Shown: positions 1 to 8,990 of the stretch, in pieces
How the letters are laid out: each line of letters opens with the position of its first letter
Position numbering within the stretch: the stretch's first letter is position 1
Source of the DNA: Bradyrhizobium sp. AUGA SZCCT0283
Lineage (GTDB): Bacteria; Pseudomonadota; Alphaproteobacteria; Rhizobiales; Xanthobacteraceae
Direction: 5' to 3'
Assembly: GCF_018130385.1 (NCBI RefSeq)
Contig: NZ_JAFCLU010000009.1
Location: 62,001-126,000 of the forward strand
DNA: 64,000 nucleotides
Program-made: the position numbers and the translations under genes
The notes under the pieces: model-generated
What the model saw: the letters and a program-made list of their open reading frames with translations, nothing else
Database searches by the model: none
What the model was told of the DNA's origin: nothing

Positions 1-449
1 GCCTCGGTGCGGATGTGGTCATCGACTACAAGACGCAGGATTTCGAGAAGGTTTTGTCGGGCTACGATGTGGTCTTGCACAGCCAGGACGCCAAGGCGCT
101 TGAAAAATCTCTGCGAGTGCTGAAGCCGGGTGGCTTCCTCGTTTCGATTTCGGGGCCGCCGGATCCCGATTTCGCCAAGGAGTTCGGTTTGAACCTGTTC
201 CTGAAGCTGGTAATGCGGCTGCTGAGCCGTGGTGCGCGGAAGAAAGCCAAAAGCCTTGGTGTGCGCTATTCATTCCTGTTCATGCGTGCGGAGGGCCAGC
301 AGCTGAGCGAAATCACGTCGCTGATCGAATCCGGCGTGATCCGTCCGGTCGTGGATAAAGTCTTTCCGTTTGAGAAGACTGGAGATGCGCTGACCTATGT
401 CGAGACAGGACGCGCAAGAGGCAAGGTCGTCATTGCAGTGAAACAGTAG
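1..449 (+). CDS. Zinc-type/quinone-oxidoreductase-like MDR dehydrogenase, C-terminal part
   Basis: This is the 3' end of a medium-chain dehydrogenase/reductase gene; the reading frame is open to the left edge, so the start lies outside the window. About 148 C-terminal residues are present. They begin within the Rossmann domain at LGADVVIDYK, a typical end of the second NADP-binding beta-strand, followed by LKPGGFLVSI and the closing GKVVIAVKQ. The pattern resembles the NADP-dependent quinone oxidoreductase branch (RTN4IP1/QOR-like), which reduces quinones or enones without needing catalytic zinc. The substrate cannot be told. The next gene starts 73 bases downstream on the same strand, so they may be co-transcribed. 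Confidence 0.8.
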   Translation, partial: LGADVVIDYKTQDFEKVLSGYDVVLHSQDAKALEKSLRVLKPGGFLVSISGPPDPDFAKEFGLNLFLKLVMRLLSRGARKKAKSLGVRYSFLFMRAEGQQLSEITSLIESGVIRPVVDKVFPFEKTGDALTYVETGRARGKVVIAVKQ

Positions 450-522
450 GTCCCCTAATGACGCGGCCTGAGTTGCGATGCCACGACGCTGGCCGGCCGC
501 CAAACGCATCTGAGGAAGCATC

Positions 523-1302
523 ATGACTGAATCCAAGCGCGACACTCAACCTTCCGTACAGGACGTTGCACTCATTGTCGGCGGCGGTCCGGGCATCAGC
601 TCGAGTTGCGCCCGGCTGTTCGCAGAAAGCGGCATGCGTGTCTGCGTCGCAGCCCGGAATCCCGAAAAAGCGGTCCTTGAGACCCTCGAAAAAACGCACG
701 GCGTACGTCGATACGCCTGCGATGCCAGCGAACCGGCGGCCGTGGCGCAGTTGTTCGGAAATGTCGTTCAAGACATCGGCACGCCGAGGCTTGTCGTGCA
801 TAACATCGATGGCCGGGTTCCCGGCATTTTCCGCAAGAGCGTTATCGAAGCCGATCCCGTGATGGCGCTCGAGACGCTTCGAAACTCAGCGTTCTCTGCG
901 TTTCTGGTTGGTCAACAAGCCGCCAGGCTTATGCTCGGAAACGAACCCGATGCCAATGGCGCGAGAGGAACGATCATCTTCACGAACGCCAGCGCGGCAC
1001 TCAAGGGCTTCCCATCAAGTGGCGCCTTTGCAATGGCATGTCATGCCAAGTCCGGACTCGCGCAAAGCATGGCAAGAGAACTGATGCCGCAGGGGATCCA
1101 CGTTGCGAATGTGCCGATCGACGCCGCGATCGGCTGGACTCAAGCGGACGGGACCCGTGCGCACCGGCTGGCGGGAACGACCGTCGACGACAACATGGCC
1201 GACCCCGTCCATATCGCGAAAACCTATCTTCAGCTTCATCAGCAGCATCGGTCGACCTGGGCGTTCGAAGTCGTGCTCCGACCGTGGGCCGAGAAATGGT
1301 GA
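523..1302 (+). CDS. SDR-family protein lacking the catalytic tyrosine
   Basis: A 259-residue short-chain dehydrogenase/reductase fold protein. The N-terminal glycine motif GGGPGIS (about residues 20-26) supports NAD(P) binding. The usual NNAG element is replaced by HNIDGR. The catalytic Ser is plausibly in TNASAALKGF, but the Tyr of YxxxK is absent: the active-site segment reads AFAMACHAKSGL, with Ala four residues before the Lys. The C-terminus (RSTWAFEVVLRPWAEKW) closely resembles that of the SDR at 20280-20963, so the two belong to one divergent subfamily. Start ATG 523 is preceded by GAGGAAG. It may be a non-canonical reductase or a cofactor-binding protein; the substrate is unknown. Confidence 0.8.
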   Translation: MTESKRDTQPSVQDVALIVGGGPGISSSCARLFAESGMRVCVAARNPEKAVLETLEKTHGVRRYACDASEPAAVAQLFGNVVQDIGTPRLVVHNIDGRVPGIFRKSVIEADPVMALETLRNSAFSAFLVGQQAARLMLGNEPDANGARGTIIFTNASAALKGFPSSGAFAMACHAKSGLAQSMARELMPQGIHVANVPIDAAIGWTQADGTRAHRLAGTTVDDNMADPVHIAKTYLQLHQQHRSTWAFEVVLRPWAEKW

Positions 1303-1482
1303 TGCGCACTTGCTTCGGTGCGGATACGAAGCGCGATTGACCATTGCTTTCGAGTTGACGTGCCGCTCGCCGTCATCGACCGCAAAGTTGGCATATAATG
1401 GACTCCGAGAGGGTTTGCTGTCTTGTTGCCGCGCGTCCGATTTTCATCGAGGCGTCGCCAAGCAAGTCCGGTCGCAACATAG

Positions 1483-2475
1483 CTAGGCATTGACGTCGAC
1501 GACCGTGCGGCCCTGGACCTTCCCGGCGAACATTTGGCGCACCACATCGGGGACCTCTGCGAGGCCGACCACCTGCATCGTTCGGGCGAGCTTGTTCAGG
1601 TCCAGGTCGCGAGCCAAACGCGACCATGCCTCGATTCGCGCCTCCTGCGGGGCATTCACCGAGTCGATTCCAGCAAGTGTGACGTTGCGCAGGATGAACG
1701 GCAGAACCGTTCCGGGAAGATCGACACCCTGAGCCAGGCCGCAGGCCGTCACCACGCCGCGGTACTGCGTCTGCGCCAATACGTTCACCAGCGTATGACT
1801 GCCGACGGAGTCGACTGCTCCCGCCCAACGCTCGCGCGCGATAGGAGCTCCAGGCTCCGAAAGCGTCCGACGATCGATGACATCGGCCGCACCGAGGCTC
1901 CGCAGATAATCGGATTCTTCAAGACGTCCAGTTGATGCAACGACGCGATAACCGAGGTCCGCGAGGAGAGCAATCGCAATCGAGCCGACGCCGCCATTGG
2001 CGCCGGTTACGACGATATCGCCACGCTGCGGTGTAATGCCGCCATGTTCGAGGGCGAGCACCGACAGCATCGCGGTGTAACCGGCAGTGCCGACCGCCAT
2101 GGCGTCCTTTGTCGAAAATGGCGCCGGAATCTTCACCAACCATTCGCCTTTCAGCCGTGCCCTCTGGGCATATCCACCATGATGGGTCTGACTTAACCCC
2201 CAGCTGTTGGCGACGACGCGGTCTCCGACTGCGATGCCGGGATAGGAGGATGCCTCCACTGTTCCAGCAAGATCGATGCCGGGAATGAGGGGAAATTGGC
2301 GAATGACCTCCGTGCGCCCGCTAATGGCCAGCGCATCCTTGTAGTTCACGGTCGAGTAGTCGACGGCGACCGTAACGTCGCCAGGCATGAGATCTCGCTC
2401 GTTCATTTCGACCACGCTGGTCGTAATCTTTCCGTCTGTCTTTGCTGCCAGCAGTGCCTTGAACGTCATCGTCAT
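1483..2475 (-). CDS. acuI: Acrylyl-CoA reductase-like / YhdH-type NADPH oxidoreductase
   Basis: A 330-residue MDR enzyme of the YhdH/AcuI type, which reduces acrylyl-CoA and related enoyl electrophiles with NADPH. Visible family features are STVNYKDAL (41-49), GIDLAGTV (66-73), the Rossmann glycine motif GANGGVG (158-164) and the C-terminal GRTVVDV. No structural zinc cysteines are seen, as expected for this group. It is transcribed away from an HxlR regulator at 2946, and a perfect 8-bp inverted repeat lies just upstream of its start (AGGA ribosome-binding site at 2477-2480 on the minus strand). The arrangement fits an electrophile-responsive reductase controlled by the neighbouring HxlR. 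The symbol is by family; acrylyl-CoA as substrate is not proven. Confidence 0.85.
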   Translation of the reverse strand: MTMTFKALLAAKTDGKITTSVVEMNERDLMPGDVTVAVDYSTVNYKDALAISGRTEVIRQFPLIPGIDLAGTVEASSYPGIAVGDRVVANSWGLSQTHHGGYAQRARLKGEWLVKIPAPFSTKDAMAVGTAGYTAMLSVLALEHGGITPQRGDIVVTGANGGVGSIAIALLADLGYRVVASTGRLEESDYLRSLGAADVIDRRTLSEPGAPIARERWAGAVDSVGSHTLVNVLAQTQYRGVVTACGLAQGVDLPGTVLPFILRNVTLAGIDSVNAPQEARIEAWSRLARDLDLNKLARTMQVVGLAEVPDVVRQMFAGKVQGRTVVDVNA

Positions 2476-2477
2476 AT

Positions 2478-2511
2478 CCTAGGTCGGTGTTGCGTTGTCC
2501 ACGGACCTAGG
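2478..2511. promoter_or_regulatory. Perfect inverted repeat upstream of acuI-like gene
   Basis: CCTAGGTC (2478-2485) and GACCTAGG (2504-2511) form a perfect 8-bp inverted repeat with an 18-base spacer, ending 3 bases from the acuI-like start codon. The position suits a repressor operator, and the divergent HxlR protein is the obvious candidate. Binding is inferred from layout only. Confidence 0.45.
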
Positions 2512-2945
2512 GTCGCGCCTCTTTTTCGCAAGGAGGCACAATTAAAGCGGCTACTATCATTTATGGACGTACCCGACGCATGCCAAAGCGCGGAGTCAGG
2601 CCTTGGCGATATGACAGCGGGCCTGACATGACGACGGAGCGTCCCGAAGCCTGGGCAGGCTACTGGCCATGCCGAGGCTTATCCGTGCAGCCGCTCCGGC
2701 GCGCGCCGTCAGTGAGTTCGTTGCCGAAATCACGCCGCTGTCTTGCAGGAGGATGCGAGCATCTATTGTATTAGGATCGTCATGTGATATAAATCCTGAC
2801 GTCGGTTCAAATGGCATCGACGGCAACATCCAAAGACGTCAACCGAGCGAGTATGACCGGAGTTTAGGGTCCGCCCACCCGAATTCGTGCCTGCATGCAG
2901 CGGAACGCTTAATTATAGCAGATGCGACCATTTTTGGAGGTGTCT
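2512..2945. other. Divergent intergenic region between acuI-like and HxlR genes
   Basis: About 430 bases without a supportable gene. Short open frames exist but lack ribosome-binding sites and family features. It should hold the promoters of the two divergent genes. An A/T-rich stretch at about 2530-2565 and another at 2760-2790 are the likeliest promoter zones. I see no repeat, RNA gene or mobile element in it. Confidence 0.5.
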
Positions 2946-3275
2946 ATGCGTCCAAGACGGTTTGACGCGAAGAGCGGATGTGCGGTCGGAGTAACACTGT
3001 CCGTCATTGGCGGCATGTGGAAGCCACTGATCCTGTTTCATCTCTTCGCTGGCAAGAAACGGTACATGGAACTGTCCCGAGCCATCCCTAACGCCACGCA
3101 GAGGATACTGACCCTTCAATTGCGCGAGTTGGAGGCCGATGGCGTGATCGTGCGCCATGCCTATCCGCAGATTCCTCCGAAGGTGGAATATGAAATCTCC
3201 CCCTTCGGGCAGAGCCTGGGGCCTGTACTGCTTTCGCTTCGGAGTTGGGGCAAGCAGGTATGGAGGTTCAATTGA
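2946..3275 (+). CDS. HxlR-family winged-helix regulator (Cys12 type)
   Basis: A 109-residue HxlR-type DNA-binding protein. The core GGMWKPLILFHLFAGKKRYMELSRAI is split here by description: GGMWKPLIL forms the first helix, and RYMELSRAI leads into the recognition helix IPNATQRILT. The wing is at PPKVEYEISPFG. Cys12 sits at the place where YodB/QorR-type HxlR proteins keep their electrophile-sensing cysteine. I start at ATG 2946 because GGAGG (2936-2940) lies 5 bases upstream; an in-frame ATG at 2922 has no such site. It is divergent from a quinone/acrylyl-type reductase, the same pairing seen for YodB and QorR targets, so a redox or quinone sensor is a reasonable inference. Confidence 0.85.
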   Translation: MRPRRFDAKSGCAVGVTLSVIGGMWKPLILFHLFAGKKRYMELSRAIPNATQRILTLQLRELEADGVIVRHAYPQIPPKVEYEISPFGQSLGPVLLSLRSWGKQVWRFN

Positions 3276-3682
3276 AGGCGTCCCGCAGTTGCACAGGCGC
3301 TTGAAGATCGCCAGCTAAACGCATGCTCCCTGTAACGTGAAATTGAGTGATGCGTGCGGACTTTGTGCTGCGGATGCCTGAGCAGTCGAGATGTTTTCAC
3401 CGTACGGCGCCCAATGAGCTGGCGTCGTACGGCGAGTTCAGCCAGTGTTCAGTTAGCGATTAATGCCGCAGTGGCATAGCAATGACGCGATTATTGCGAG
3501 CCGCTAACGAACGATGCCTGTGCCAAACTTCTCCAACTTGCGCACGCGAAGCGAGCATTCGCGTGGGATCAGCTGACTCTAACGAGCGCTGAATATCGCG
3601 ACTGCGCGTGCCAACGAGCAACGCACTTCCCTAAGTTGGTCTTATCCCACTGATTTCTCCGAATAATCTGCGTCTCAACTAT

Positions 3683-3703
3683 TCAATTCCAAATGGGAAT
3701 TGA
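3683..3703. promoter_or_regulatory. Inverted repeat TCAATTCC-N5-GGAATTGA
   Basis: A perfect 8-bp inverted repeat with a 5-base spacer (AAATG), 173 bases upstream of the acyl-CoA synthetase start. Its size and symmetry suit a dimeric regulator. Which regulator binds cannot be told. Confidence 0.45.
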
Positions 3704-3756
3704 TCGCGTGAGATGGAAGTCATCCTCACTTCCAGAACGGCGGACAGCCATCCGTC

Positions 3757-3785
3757 TTGACAGTTCTATTTTAGAACTATTTACT
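3757..3785 (+). promoter_or_regulatory. Promoter with embedded operator before acyl-CoA synthetase
   Basis: TTGACA at 3757-3762 is a consensus -35 hexamer. AGTTCTA-TTT-TAGAACT (3762-3778) is a perfect 7-bp inverted repeat lying exactly in the spacer, and a weak -10 (TTTACT, 3780-3785) follows at 17 bases. A repressor bound here would block polymerase. The start codon is 90 bases further on. Confidence 0.5.
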
Positions 3786-3875
3786 TGGGCGGTCGATGGA
3801 AGTGAAGGAGCGGACTTGCCCGTTTGAAGGGGAGGCCACGCAGCACCCCCGAAAACAAGGCGCGAGGAGGATGGC

Positions 3876-5471
3876 ATGAGGAGCGTGGACGAACTCACTG
3901 CGGCGGAGCTGCTGGACGGCCTGCCGTCCAGGGTACACGAGGTCTACGCGCCGTTCGTGCGGGACATCCCGGATCATCCGGCCTTTGTGGAAGGGGGGCG
4001 TTCGTGGAGCTACAGGCAATTCTCGGAAGCTGTCGACGCCGTAGCGAAGGATCTTTCCAATTTGGGGATCAGGCCGGGCGATCGCGTGATGATTGCGAGC
4101 GAGAACAGCGTGGCCCTGGGAGCGATGCTCTTCGCGGCGAGCAAGCTCGATGCTTGGGGCATTGCGGTTAATCCCCGCCTATCAGCCAGGGAGATCGACC
4201 TGATCGGCACGCACAGCGGCGCCAGGCGTGTGCTGTTCAACTCAGCACTTTCGAAGGAAGCCGCCGATCACGCCAGCCGCGTCGGTGCTAAAATCGGCGC
4301 CGTGGGGCCATTCGGTGGAATCGGTATTGGTCCACTCAATGCGGATGCGCAAGCGGAGCCCGTCGAGAAAGATGGCGCCCGCCAGGTCGCTGGCCTCTTG
4401 TACACCTCGGGCACGACCGGTGCTCCGAAGGGAGTCATGCTGAGCCACCGCAATCTGCTCTTTACCGCAAGGACTTCAGGAATTCTTCGCCAAAGCGGTC
4501 CAGCCGACCGCATCTACGGCGTGCTGCCGATGTCCCACATCGTCGGGTATTCGATCCTGCTGATCGCCACGCTGATGCACGGCGGCACATTGTGTGTTGT
4601 GGCCAAGGCCGATCCCGCCGCGCTGGCCCATGCCATCGCCGAGGAGGGGATTACGAGCCTGTTCGGTGTTCCCGCCACATATCAGCGTCTGCTCGAACAC
4701 AAGGCGGTCAAGGGCATCCAACGACTCGAGCGAGGCAAGCTGCGGATCATAGCCGTCGCTGGCGCTCCGCTCGACCTCGATCTGAAGAAGCGGATCGAGG
4801 ACGAATTCGGAATCCCGCTATTGAACAATTACGGCATAACCGAATGTTCGCCGGGCCTATCGGGTGTCCGTTCAGAACACCCTGTCTCGGACGAGTCGGT
4901 CGGCCCCTTTCTTCCCGGTATTGAGCACCGGATCGTGGACAGGCAGGGCAAGAAGGTGGTGACCGGCGACGTGGGCGAATTGCACGTCCGAGGCCCCAAT
5001 GTGATGCTGGGCTACTATCGCGCTCCCGAGCAGACAGCCGCGGCGATCGATAACCAGGGTTGGTTCAACACAGGGGATCTCGCCCGGGTGAACGGCGAGG
5101 GCCATCTCTACATCGCTGGCCGAACCAAAGAACTTATCATCCGCTCCGGCTTCAACGTTTATCCCGCCGAGGTGGAGGCGGTGCTGAACGCGCACGACCA
5201 AGTCGTCCAATCAGCTGTGGTAGGACGACCGATTGATGGCAACGAGGAGGTCGTCGCGTTCGTGCAGCTTCTCCCCGGCGCCAGCGTCAGCGCCGAAGAG
5301 CTGAAGTCATACACGGCCCAACAGCTCACTTCGTACAAGCGGCCAACTGAATTGATCGTGGTCGATGCTCTGCCCTCAGCCTCCACCGGCAAGATACTCA
5401 AACACAAGCTGCGAGAGATGGCGATCGAACGGGCGGGCGGGAAGGTGTCCGATGCCGCAGCCGCGGGCTGA
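3876..5471 (+). CDS. AMP-forming acyl-CoA synthetase (class I adenylate-forming)
   Basis: A 531-residue ANL-superfamily ligase that activates a carboxylic acid with ATP and CoA. It shows the P-loop YTSGTTGAPKGVML at about 175-188, the NYGITECSPG acyl/AMP-site motif, GWFNTGDLA, the hinge motif GRTKELIIRSGFNVYPAEVE near 414-433, and the C-terminal catalytic lysine in TGKIL near 506. Length is normal for the family. Start ATG 3876 has GAGGAGG (3864-3870) five bases upstream. It opens a rightward series of catabolic genes (binding protein, OYE homologue, crotonase, SDR), so it probably supplies the CoA ester that these enzymes process. The chain or ring identity of the acid is unknown. Confidence 0.9.
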   Translation: MRSVDELTAAELLDGLPSRVHEVYAPFVRDIPDHPAFVEGGRSWSYRQFSEAVDAVAKDLSNLGIRPGDRVMIASENSVALGAMLFAASKLDAWGIAVNPRLSAREIDLIGTHSGARRVLFNSALSKEAADHASRVGAKIGAVGPFGGIGIGPLNADAQAEPVEKDGARQVAGLLYTSGTTGAPKGVMLSHRNLLFTARTSGILRQSGPADRIYGVLPMSHIVGYSILLIATLMHGGTLCVVAKADPAALAHAIAEEGITSLFGVPATYQRLLEHKAVKGIQRLERGKLRIIAVAGAPLDLDLKKRIEDEFGIPLLNNYGITECSPGLSGVRSEHPVSDESVGPFLPGIEHRIVDRQGKKVVTGDVGELHVRGPNVMLGYYRAPEQTAAAIDNQGWFNTGDLARVNGEGHLYIAGRTKELIIRSGFNVYPAEVEAVLNAHDQVVQSAVVGRPIDGNEEVVAFVQLLPGASVSAEELKSYTAQQLTSYKRPTELIVVDALPSASTGKILKHKLREMAIERAGGKVSDAAAAG

Positions 5472-5583
5472 GTGATGCACTGCAAGGGATGGGCGAAGCC
5501 GCACCAGGGGTCGGTGCCGAGGCCGTACGGAAATTCAACGATTGATGAGCGGCGCAACCCGTCGCCGCACAAGGGAGAAGTCG

Positions 5584-6781
5584 ATGTTCAGGAAGTCTAT
5601 ACTAGCAGCCGCGATCGGCGTGACGATTGTCGGCGCGCACGCGCGTGCGGAAATGCCCGGCGTCACGAGCGCCGAAGTGAAGGTGGGGGCTACGTTCCCG
5701 TTTAGTGGTCCAGCATCGCCGCTCAGCAATACCGGAAAGGGTCTGATCGCCTACATCAATTCGATCAACGACCGCGGCGGGATCAACGGCCGAAAGATAA
5801 ACCTCATCACCTACGACGATGCTTACAGTCCTCCCAAGACGGTGGAGCAGACCAGGAAGCTTGTCGAGAGCGATGAAGTGGCCTTCCTGTTCGGCCCGCT
5901 CGGTACTCCCGGTATCGGCGCCACCATCAAGTACGTCAACGAAGAAAGTGCCTCATCTATTCGTGGTAAGCGGCGTCACCAAATTCACGAATTTCGCTGA
6001 ATTTCCGATGACCACCACTGGGTTGCCTAGCTATGATACGGAAGGGCGGATCTACGCGAAATACATCACCCAGGCCCGGCCGGACGCAAAGATTGCGATC
6101 CTGTATCAGAACGACGATTTGGGTAAGGACTTCCTCAATGCATTCAAAGGTTATCTGAAAGAGGACTTCGACAAGAAAGTTTTATCGTCCTCCTATGAAG
6201 TGACCGAGCCGACGATCGATTCCCACGTGGTGAAGTTGAAATCGTCTGGTGCGGAGGTGTTCCTAGTTGCCGGCACACCGAAGTTCGCGGCTCAGGCCAT
6301 CAAGAAGGCCGACGAGGTCGGTTGGAAGCCGCTGTTCCTGATCAACTTCGTTTCGAGCTCGGTCTCTTCGACCATCGTCCCTGCGGGACCGGAAAAGGCC
6401 GTGGGCATCGTTGCGGCAACGATCACCAAGGACCCGAACGACAAGAAGTGGGGCGACGACCCCGGCATCAAATGGTACCGTGAGCACTTCGCGAAATACC
6501 TGCCGGGCGCGGACATTGGTGATGCCAATTATGTGTTCGGTACGCAGCAGGGACAGATCCTTGAGCAGGTGCTCAAGCAGTGCGGTGACGATCTCTCGCG
6601 CGAGAACATCGTCAAGCAATCGCGGAGCATACGCGGGCTGTCGCTTCCCACTCTCATACCGGGTGTTACGATCAACACAGGCCCGGAAAACAGTATGGCG
6701 TACACGCAGTTGCAGCTGCAGCGCTGGAACGGTACGACGTGGGAGCAATTCGGTAACGTACTCAGCGCCGATGGAAAGTGA
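5584..6781 (+). pseudogene. Branched-chain amino-acid-type ABC solute-binding protein, frameshifted
   Basis: A LivK-like periplasmic binding protein of about 399 residues broken by one frameshift. The first part starts at ATG 5584 (GGGAGAAG at 5573-5580) with a signal peptide ending AHARA, then VGATFPFSGPAS, typical of Peripla_BP_6. It runs to about 5943 and then off-frame to a stop at 6000. The second part continues in the +2 frame from KKVPHLFVVSGVTKFTNF to the normal end at 6781. Loss of two bases in GAAGAAAG (about 5941-5948), giving back NEKKVP, would repair it. No slippery heptamer suggests programmed shifting. No permease or ATPase genes adjoin it. It is either a real pseudogene or an assembly indel. 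Confidence 0.8.
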
Positions 6782-6852
6782 AGTGTGCTTTCTGAAGGTG
6801 CAATGCGGGTGATCTGAGCCCGCAACGCCACTAACTGAATCAGGGAGCATAA

Positions 6853-7953
6853 ATGTCCAGCAACGCACTTTTCCGGCCTTTCAAGCTGAAAGGGCTGAAC
6901 TTGCCGAACCGGGTCGTGATGGCGCCGATGACGCGCTCATTCTCTCCGGGCGGAATTCCGACAGAAGACGTCGCGCGATACTACCGCCGCCGAGCCGAAG
7001 GAGCGGTCGGGTTCATCATATCGGAGGGTACGGGCGTGGATCGTCCGGCATCCCTGAACGATCCGAATGTTCCCCGCTTTCATGGCGAGATGGAGCTGGC
7101 AGGGTGGCGGCGTGTGGTCGACGAGGTGCACGCCGCCGGCGGCCTGATGGCGCCGCAGCTATGGCATGTCGGAGCCGTTCGCACGCGTGCCCAGAATTGG
7201 TCTCCTCCCGGCGCCTACGACAGTCCGTCCGGCCTGTCGCGACCGGAGAAGAAGTTCGGCAAGCCGATGAGCGAAGAGGACATTGCAGACGCCATTCGCG
7301 CTTTCGCCGACGCGGCGCTTGCGGCGAAGCGCCTGGGGTTCGATGCCGTCGAATTGCACGGCGCGCACGGCTATCTGATCGATCAGTTCTTCTGGGAGGG
7401 TACCAATCGCCGAGAGGATACCTACGGAGGCAAGGACTTGCCCGGCCGGGCCCGGTTTGCTGCTGATATCGTCCACGCGGTGCGCAAGTCGGTCGGAACG
7501 GACTTTCCGATATTGCTCCGGATCAGCCAGTGGAAGCAGCAGGACTTTGAGGTAAAGCTGGCCGATACGCCTCGCGCATTGGAAGCCTGGCTCAAACCTT
7601 TGGTCGACGCGGGAATCGACATTTTGCATTGCTCTCAACGGCGCTTCTGGGAGCCGGAGTTCGATGGCTCCGATTTGAATTTCGCCGGATGGGCGAAGAA
7701 AGTAACGGGAGTGCCGACGATTTCGGTCGGGTCGGTCGGTCTGACCGGCGAATTCATCGCCGCATACGGCGGCGAGAGTTCCCGTCCGGCGTCCCTCGAC
7801 GAGTTGATCCGCCGCCTCGATCGCGAGGAGTTCGATCTCGTCGCGGTGGGCCGGGCGCTGCTTCAGGATCCGCAGTGGCTACTGAAGGTGCGTGACGGCC
7901 GGACGGAAGAACTGATGGCTTTCGAACGGACCGCGTTCGCGGCGCTGAGCTGA
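6853..7953 (+). CDS. Old-yellow-enzyme-family NADH:flavin oxidoreductase
   Basis: A 366-residue FMN-dependent TIM-barrel ene-reductase. Family features are MAPMTRS near the N-terminus, HGAHGYLIDQFFWEGTN (about 169-185) with the ligand-binding His pair, the RREDTYGG loop, a phosphate-site strand ending ISVGSVG, and VAVGRALLQDPQW near the C-terminus. It would reduce an activated C=C bond with NAD(P)H. It sits between the broken binding protein and a crotonase in a rightward series, suggesting reduction of an unsaturated or cyclic enone intermediate. The start is ATG 6853 after GGGAGC. The exact substrate is unknown. Confidence 0.88.
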   Translation: MSSNALFRPFKLKGLNLPNRVVMAPMTRSFSPGGIPTEDVARYYRRRAEGAVGFIISEGTGVDRPASLNDPNVPRFHGEMELAGWRRVVDEVHAAGGLMAPQLWHVGAVRTRAQNWSPPGAYDSPSGLSRPEKKFGKPMSEEDIADAIRAFADAALAAKRLGFDAVELHGAHGYLIDQFFWEGTNRREDTYGGKDLPGRARFAADIVHAVRKSVGTDFPILLRISQWKQQDFEVKLADTPRALEAWLKPLVDAGIDILHCSQRRFWEPEFDGSDLNFAGWAKKVTGVPTISVGSVGLTGEFIAAYGGESSRPASLDELIRRLDREEFDLVAVGRALLQDPQWLLKVRDGRTEELMAFERTAFAALS

Positions 7954-8139
7954 GTTGAGCGATAAAAGGTGTCGAGGTGCAGGGCGCACCGCCACCCGAA
8001 TAAGGGCTATCCAAATTTTCTGTAGCCAGTGTTCGGCGACCGTTCCAAGCTGGCTGGCAGGGAATAATTAGCTGCACGCCAGTCGACCGGAGCCTGCGTG
8101 TCGTTGCGCAGTCCCCTGGAAACAATTCGGAGGCAACAA

Positions 8140-8931
8140 ATGAACGACACTAGAACCCAAGTCGGCCAGATCCGCACCGAGGTGCACGGGCATGTCTTCA
8201 AGATCATCATCGACAACGTGGCGAAGAAGAACTCGTTCAGTCCGCAGATGATGGCCCAGATGTCCGATGCGATGACGCTTCTCGACCGAACGGACGATTA
8301 CTGGGTCGGGGTGCTCTGTGCCGAAGGCCCGGATTTCACGGCTGGGCTGGATATGCCGAAATTCTTCGGACCCAAGGCCGAGAATACCGAGATCAAGCCC
8401 GGCAACATCGATGCCTTCGCGCTGAAAAGCCGGTGCCGCAAACCGATTGTGACGGCAGTGCAGGGGATCTGTTTCACGATTGGCATCGAAATGATGCTGG
8501 CTGGCGACATCGTCGTGGCGGCCGATGATGCCCGGTTCTGCCAGATGGAGTCCAAGCGCGGGATCGCGCCGCTTGGAGGCGCCCACTTTCGCTATCTGAC
8601 CCGGGCAGGATGGGGAGATGCGATGTATCATTTGTTTTTGTGCGACGAGTTCAATGCGGCCCGAGCGCACAAAATCGGGTTTGTTCAGGAAATAGTTGCT
8701 CCCGGCCAACAGATTGCCCGCGCAATGGAGATTGCGGATCTGATCGCAAGGAACGCGCCGATCGGCATTCAGGTAACCAAGGAAGCAGCGCTGAAATACA
8801 TCGAGGCCGGCGAAAAAGCTGCGATCGATTACATCCCGAAGATCAAGGATCGCGTCTTCAGCAGCGAAGACATGAAGGAAGGCATCCAGTCTTTCGTGGA
8901 ACGTCGCTCGGCAATGTTCCGCGGGAAATAA
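8140..8931 (+). CDS. Enoyl-CoA hydratase/isomerase-family protein
   Basis: A 263-residue crotonase-fold protein. The oxyanion-hole segments are FTAGLDMPKFF and GICFTIGIEMMLAGDI. The usual catalytic glutamate region reads QMESKRGIAPLGGAHF, so one Glu is present but the second canonical Glu is not obvious; the reaction may be hydration, isomerisation or hydrolysis. I begin at ATG 8140 because CGGAGG (8128-8133) lies 6 bases upstream; the longer open frame starts at a GTG without one. It is followed 59 bases later by an SDR, a common hydratase/3-hydroxyacyl dehydrogenase pairing in beta-oxidation-like pathways. Confidence 0.87.
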   Translation: MNDTRTQVGQIRTEVHGHVFKIIIDNVAKKNSFSPQMMAQMSDAMTLLDRTDDYWVGVLCAEGPDFTAGLDMPKFFGPKAENTEIKPGNIDAFALKSRCRKPIVTAVQGICFTIGIEMMLAGDIVVAADDARFCQMESKRGIAPLGGAHFRYLTRAGWGDAMYHLFLCDEFNAARAHKIGFVQEIVAPGQQIARAMEIADLIARNAPIGIQVTKEAALKYIEAGEKAAIDYIPKIKDRVFSSEDMKEGIQSFVERRSAMFRGK

Positions 8932-8990
8932 AGATCTCGCGGAACCCACATTACCATGCAGCAGAACTTCGCCCACAAGAGGATTTGACT

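Larger units (their letters stand above)
3276..3875. other. 600-base intergenic region with operators near its right end
   Basis: No convincing gene is present. The left half has a repeated CGTACGGCG element (about 3401-3434) and a direct repeat TTCAG-N6-TTCAG at 3437-3452, which resembles an OmpR-family box. The right half carries two inverted repeats at 3683-3703 and 3762-3778 and a consensus -35 hexamer before the acyl-CoA synthetase gene. It is probably a regulatory region that has also lost genes. Confidence 0.45.

Noticed and set aside
3470..3490. A sigma-54 promoter (TGGCATAG...)
   Set aside because: The -12 GC element is not at the right distance, and no sigma-54 activator gene is near.
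5935..5955. Programmed frameshifting in the binding-protein gene
   Set aside because: No slippery heptamer, no downstream structure that I can see, and this family is not known for recoding. Mutation or sequence error is simpler.
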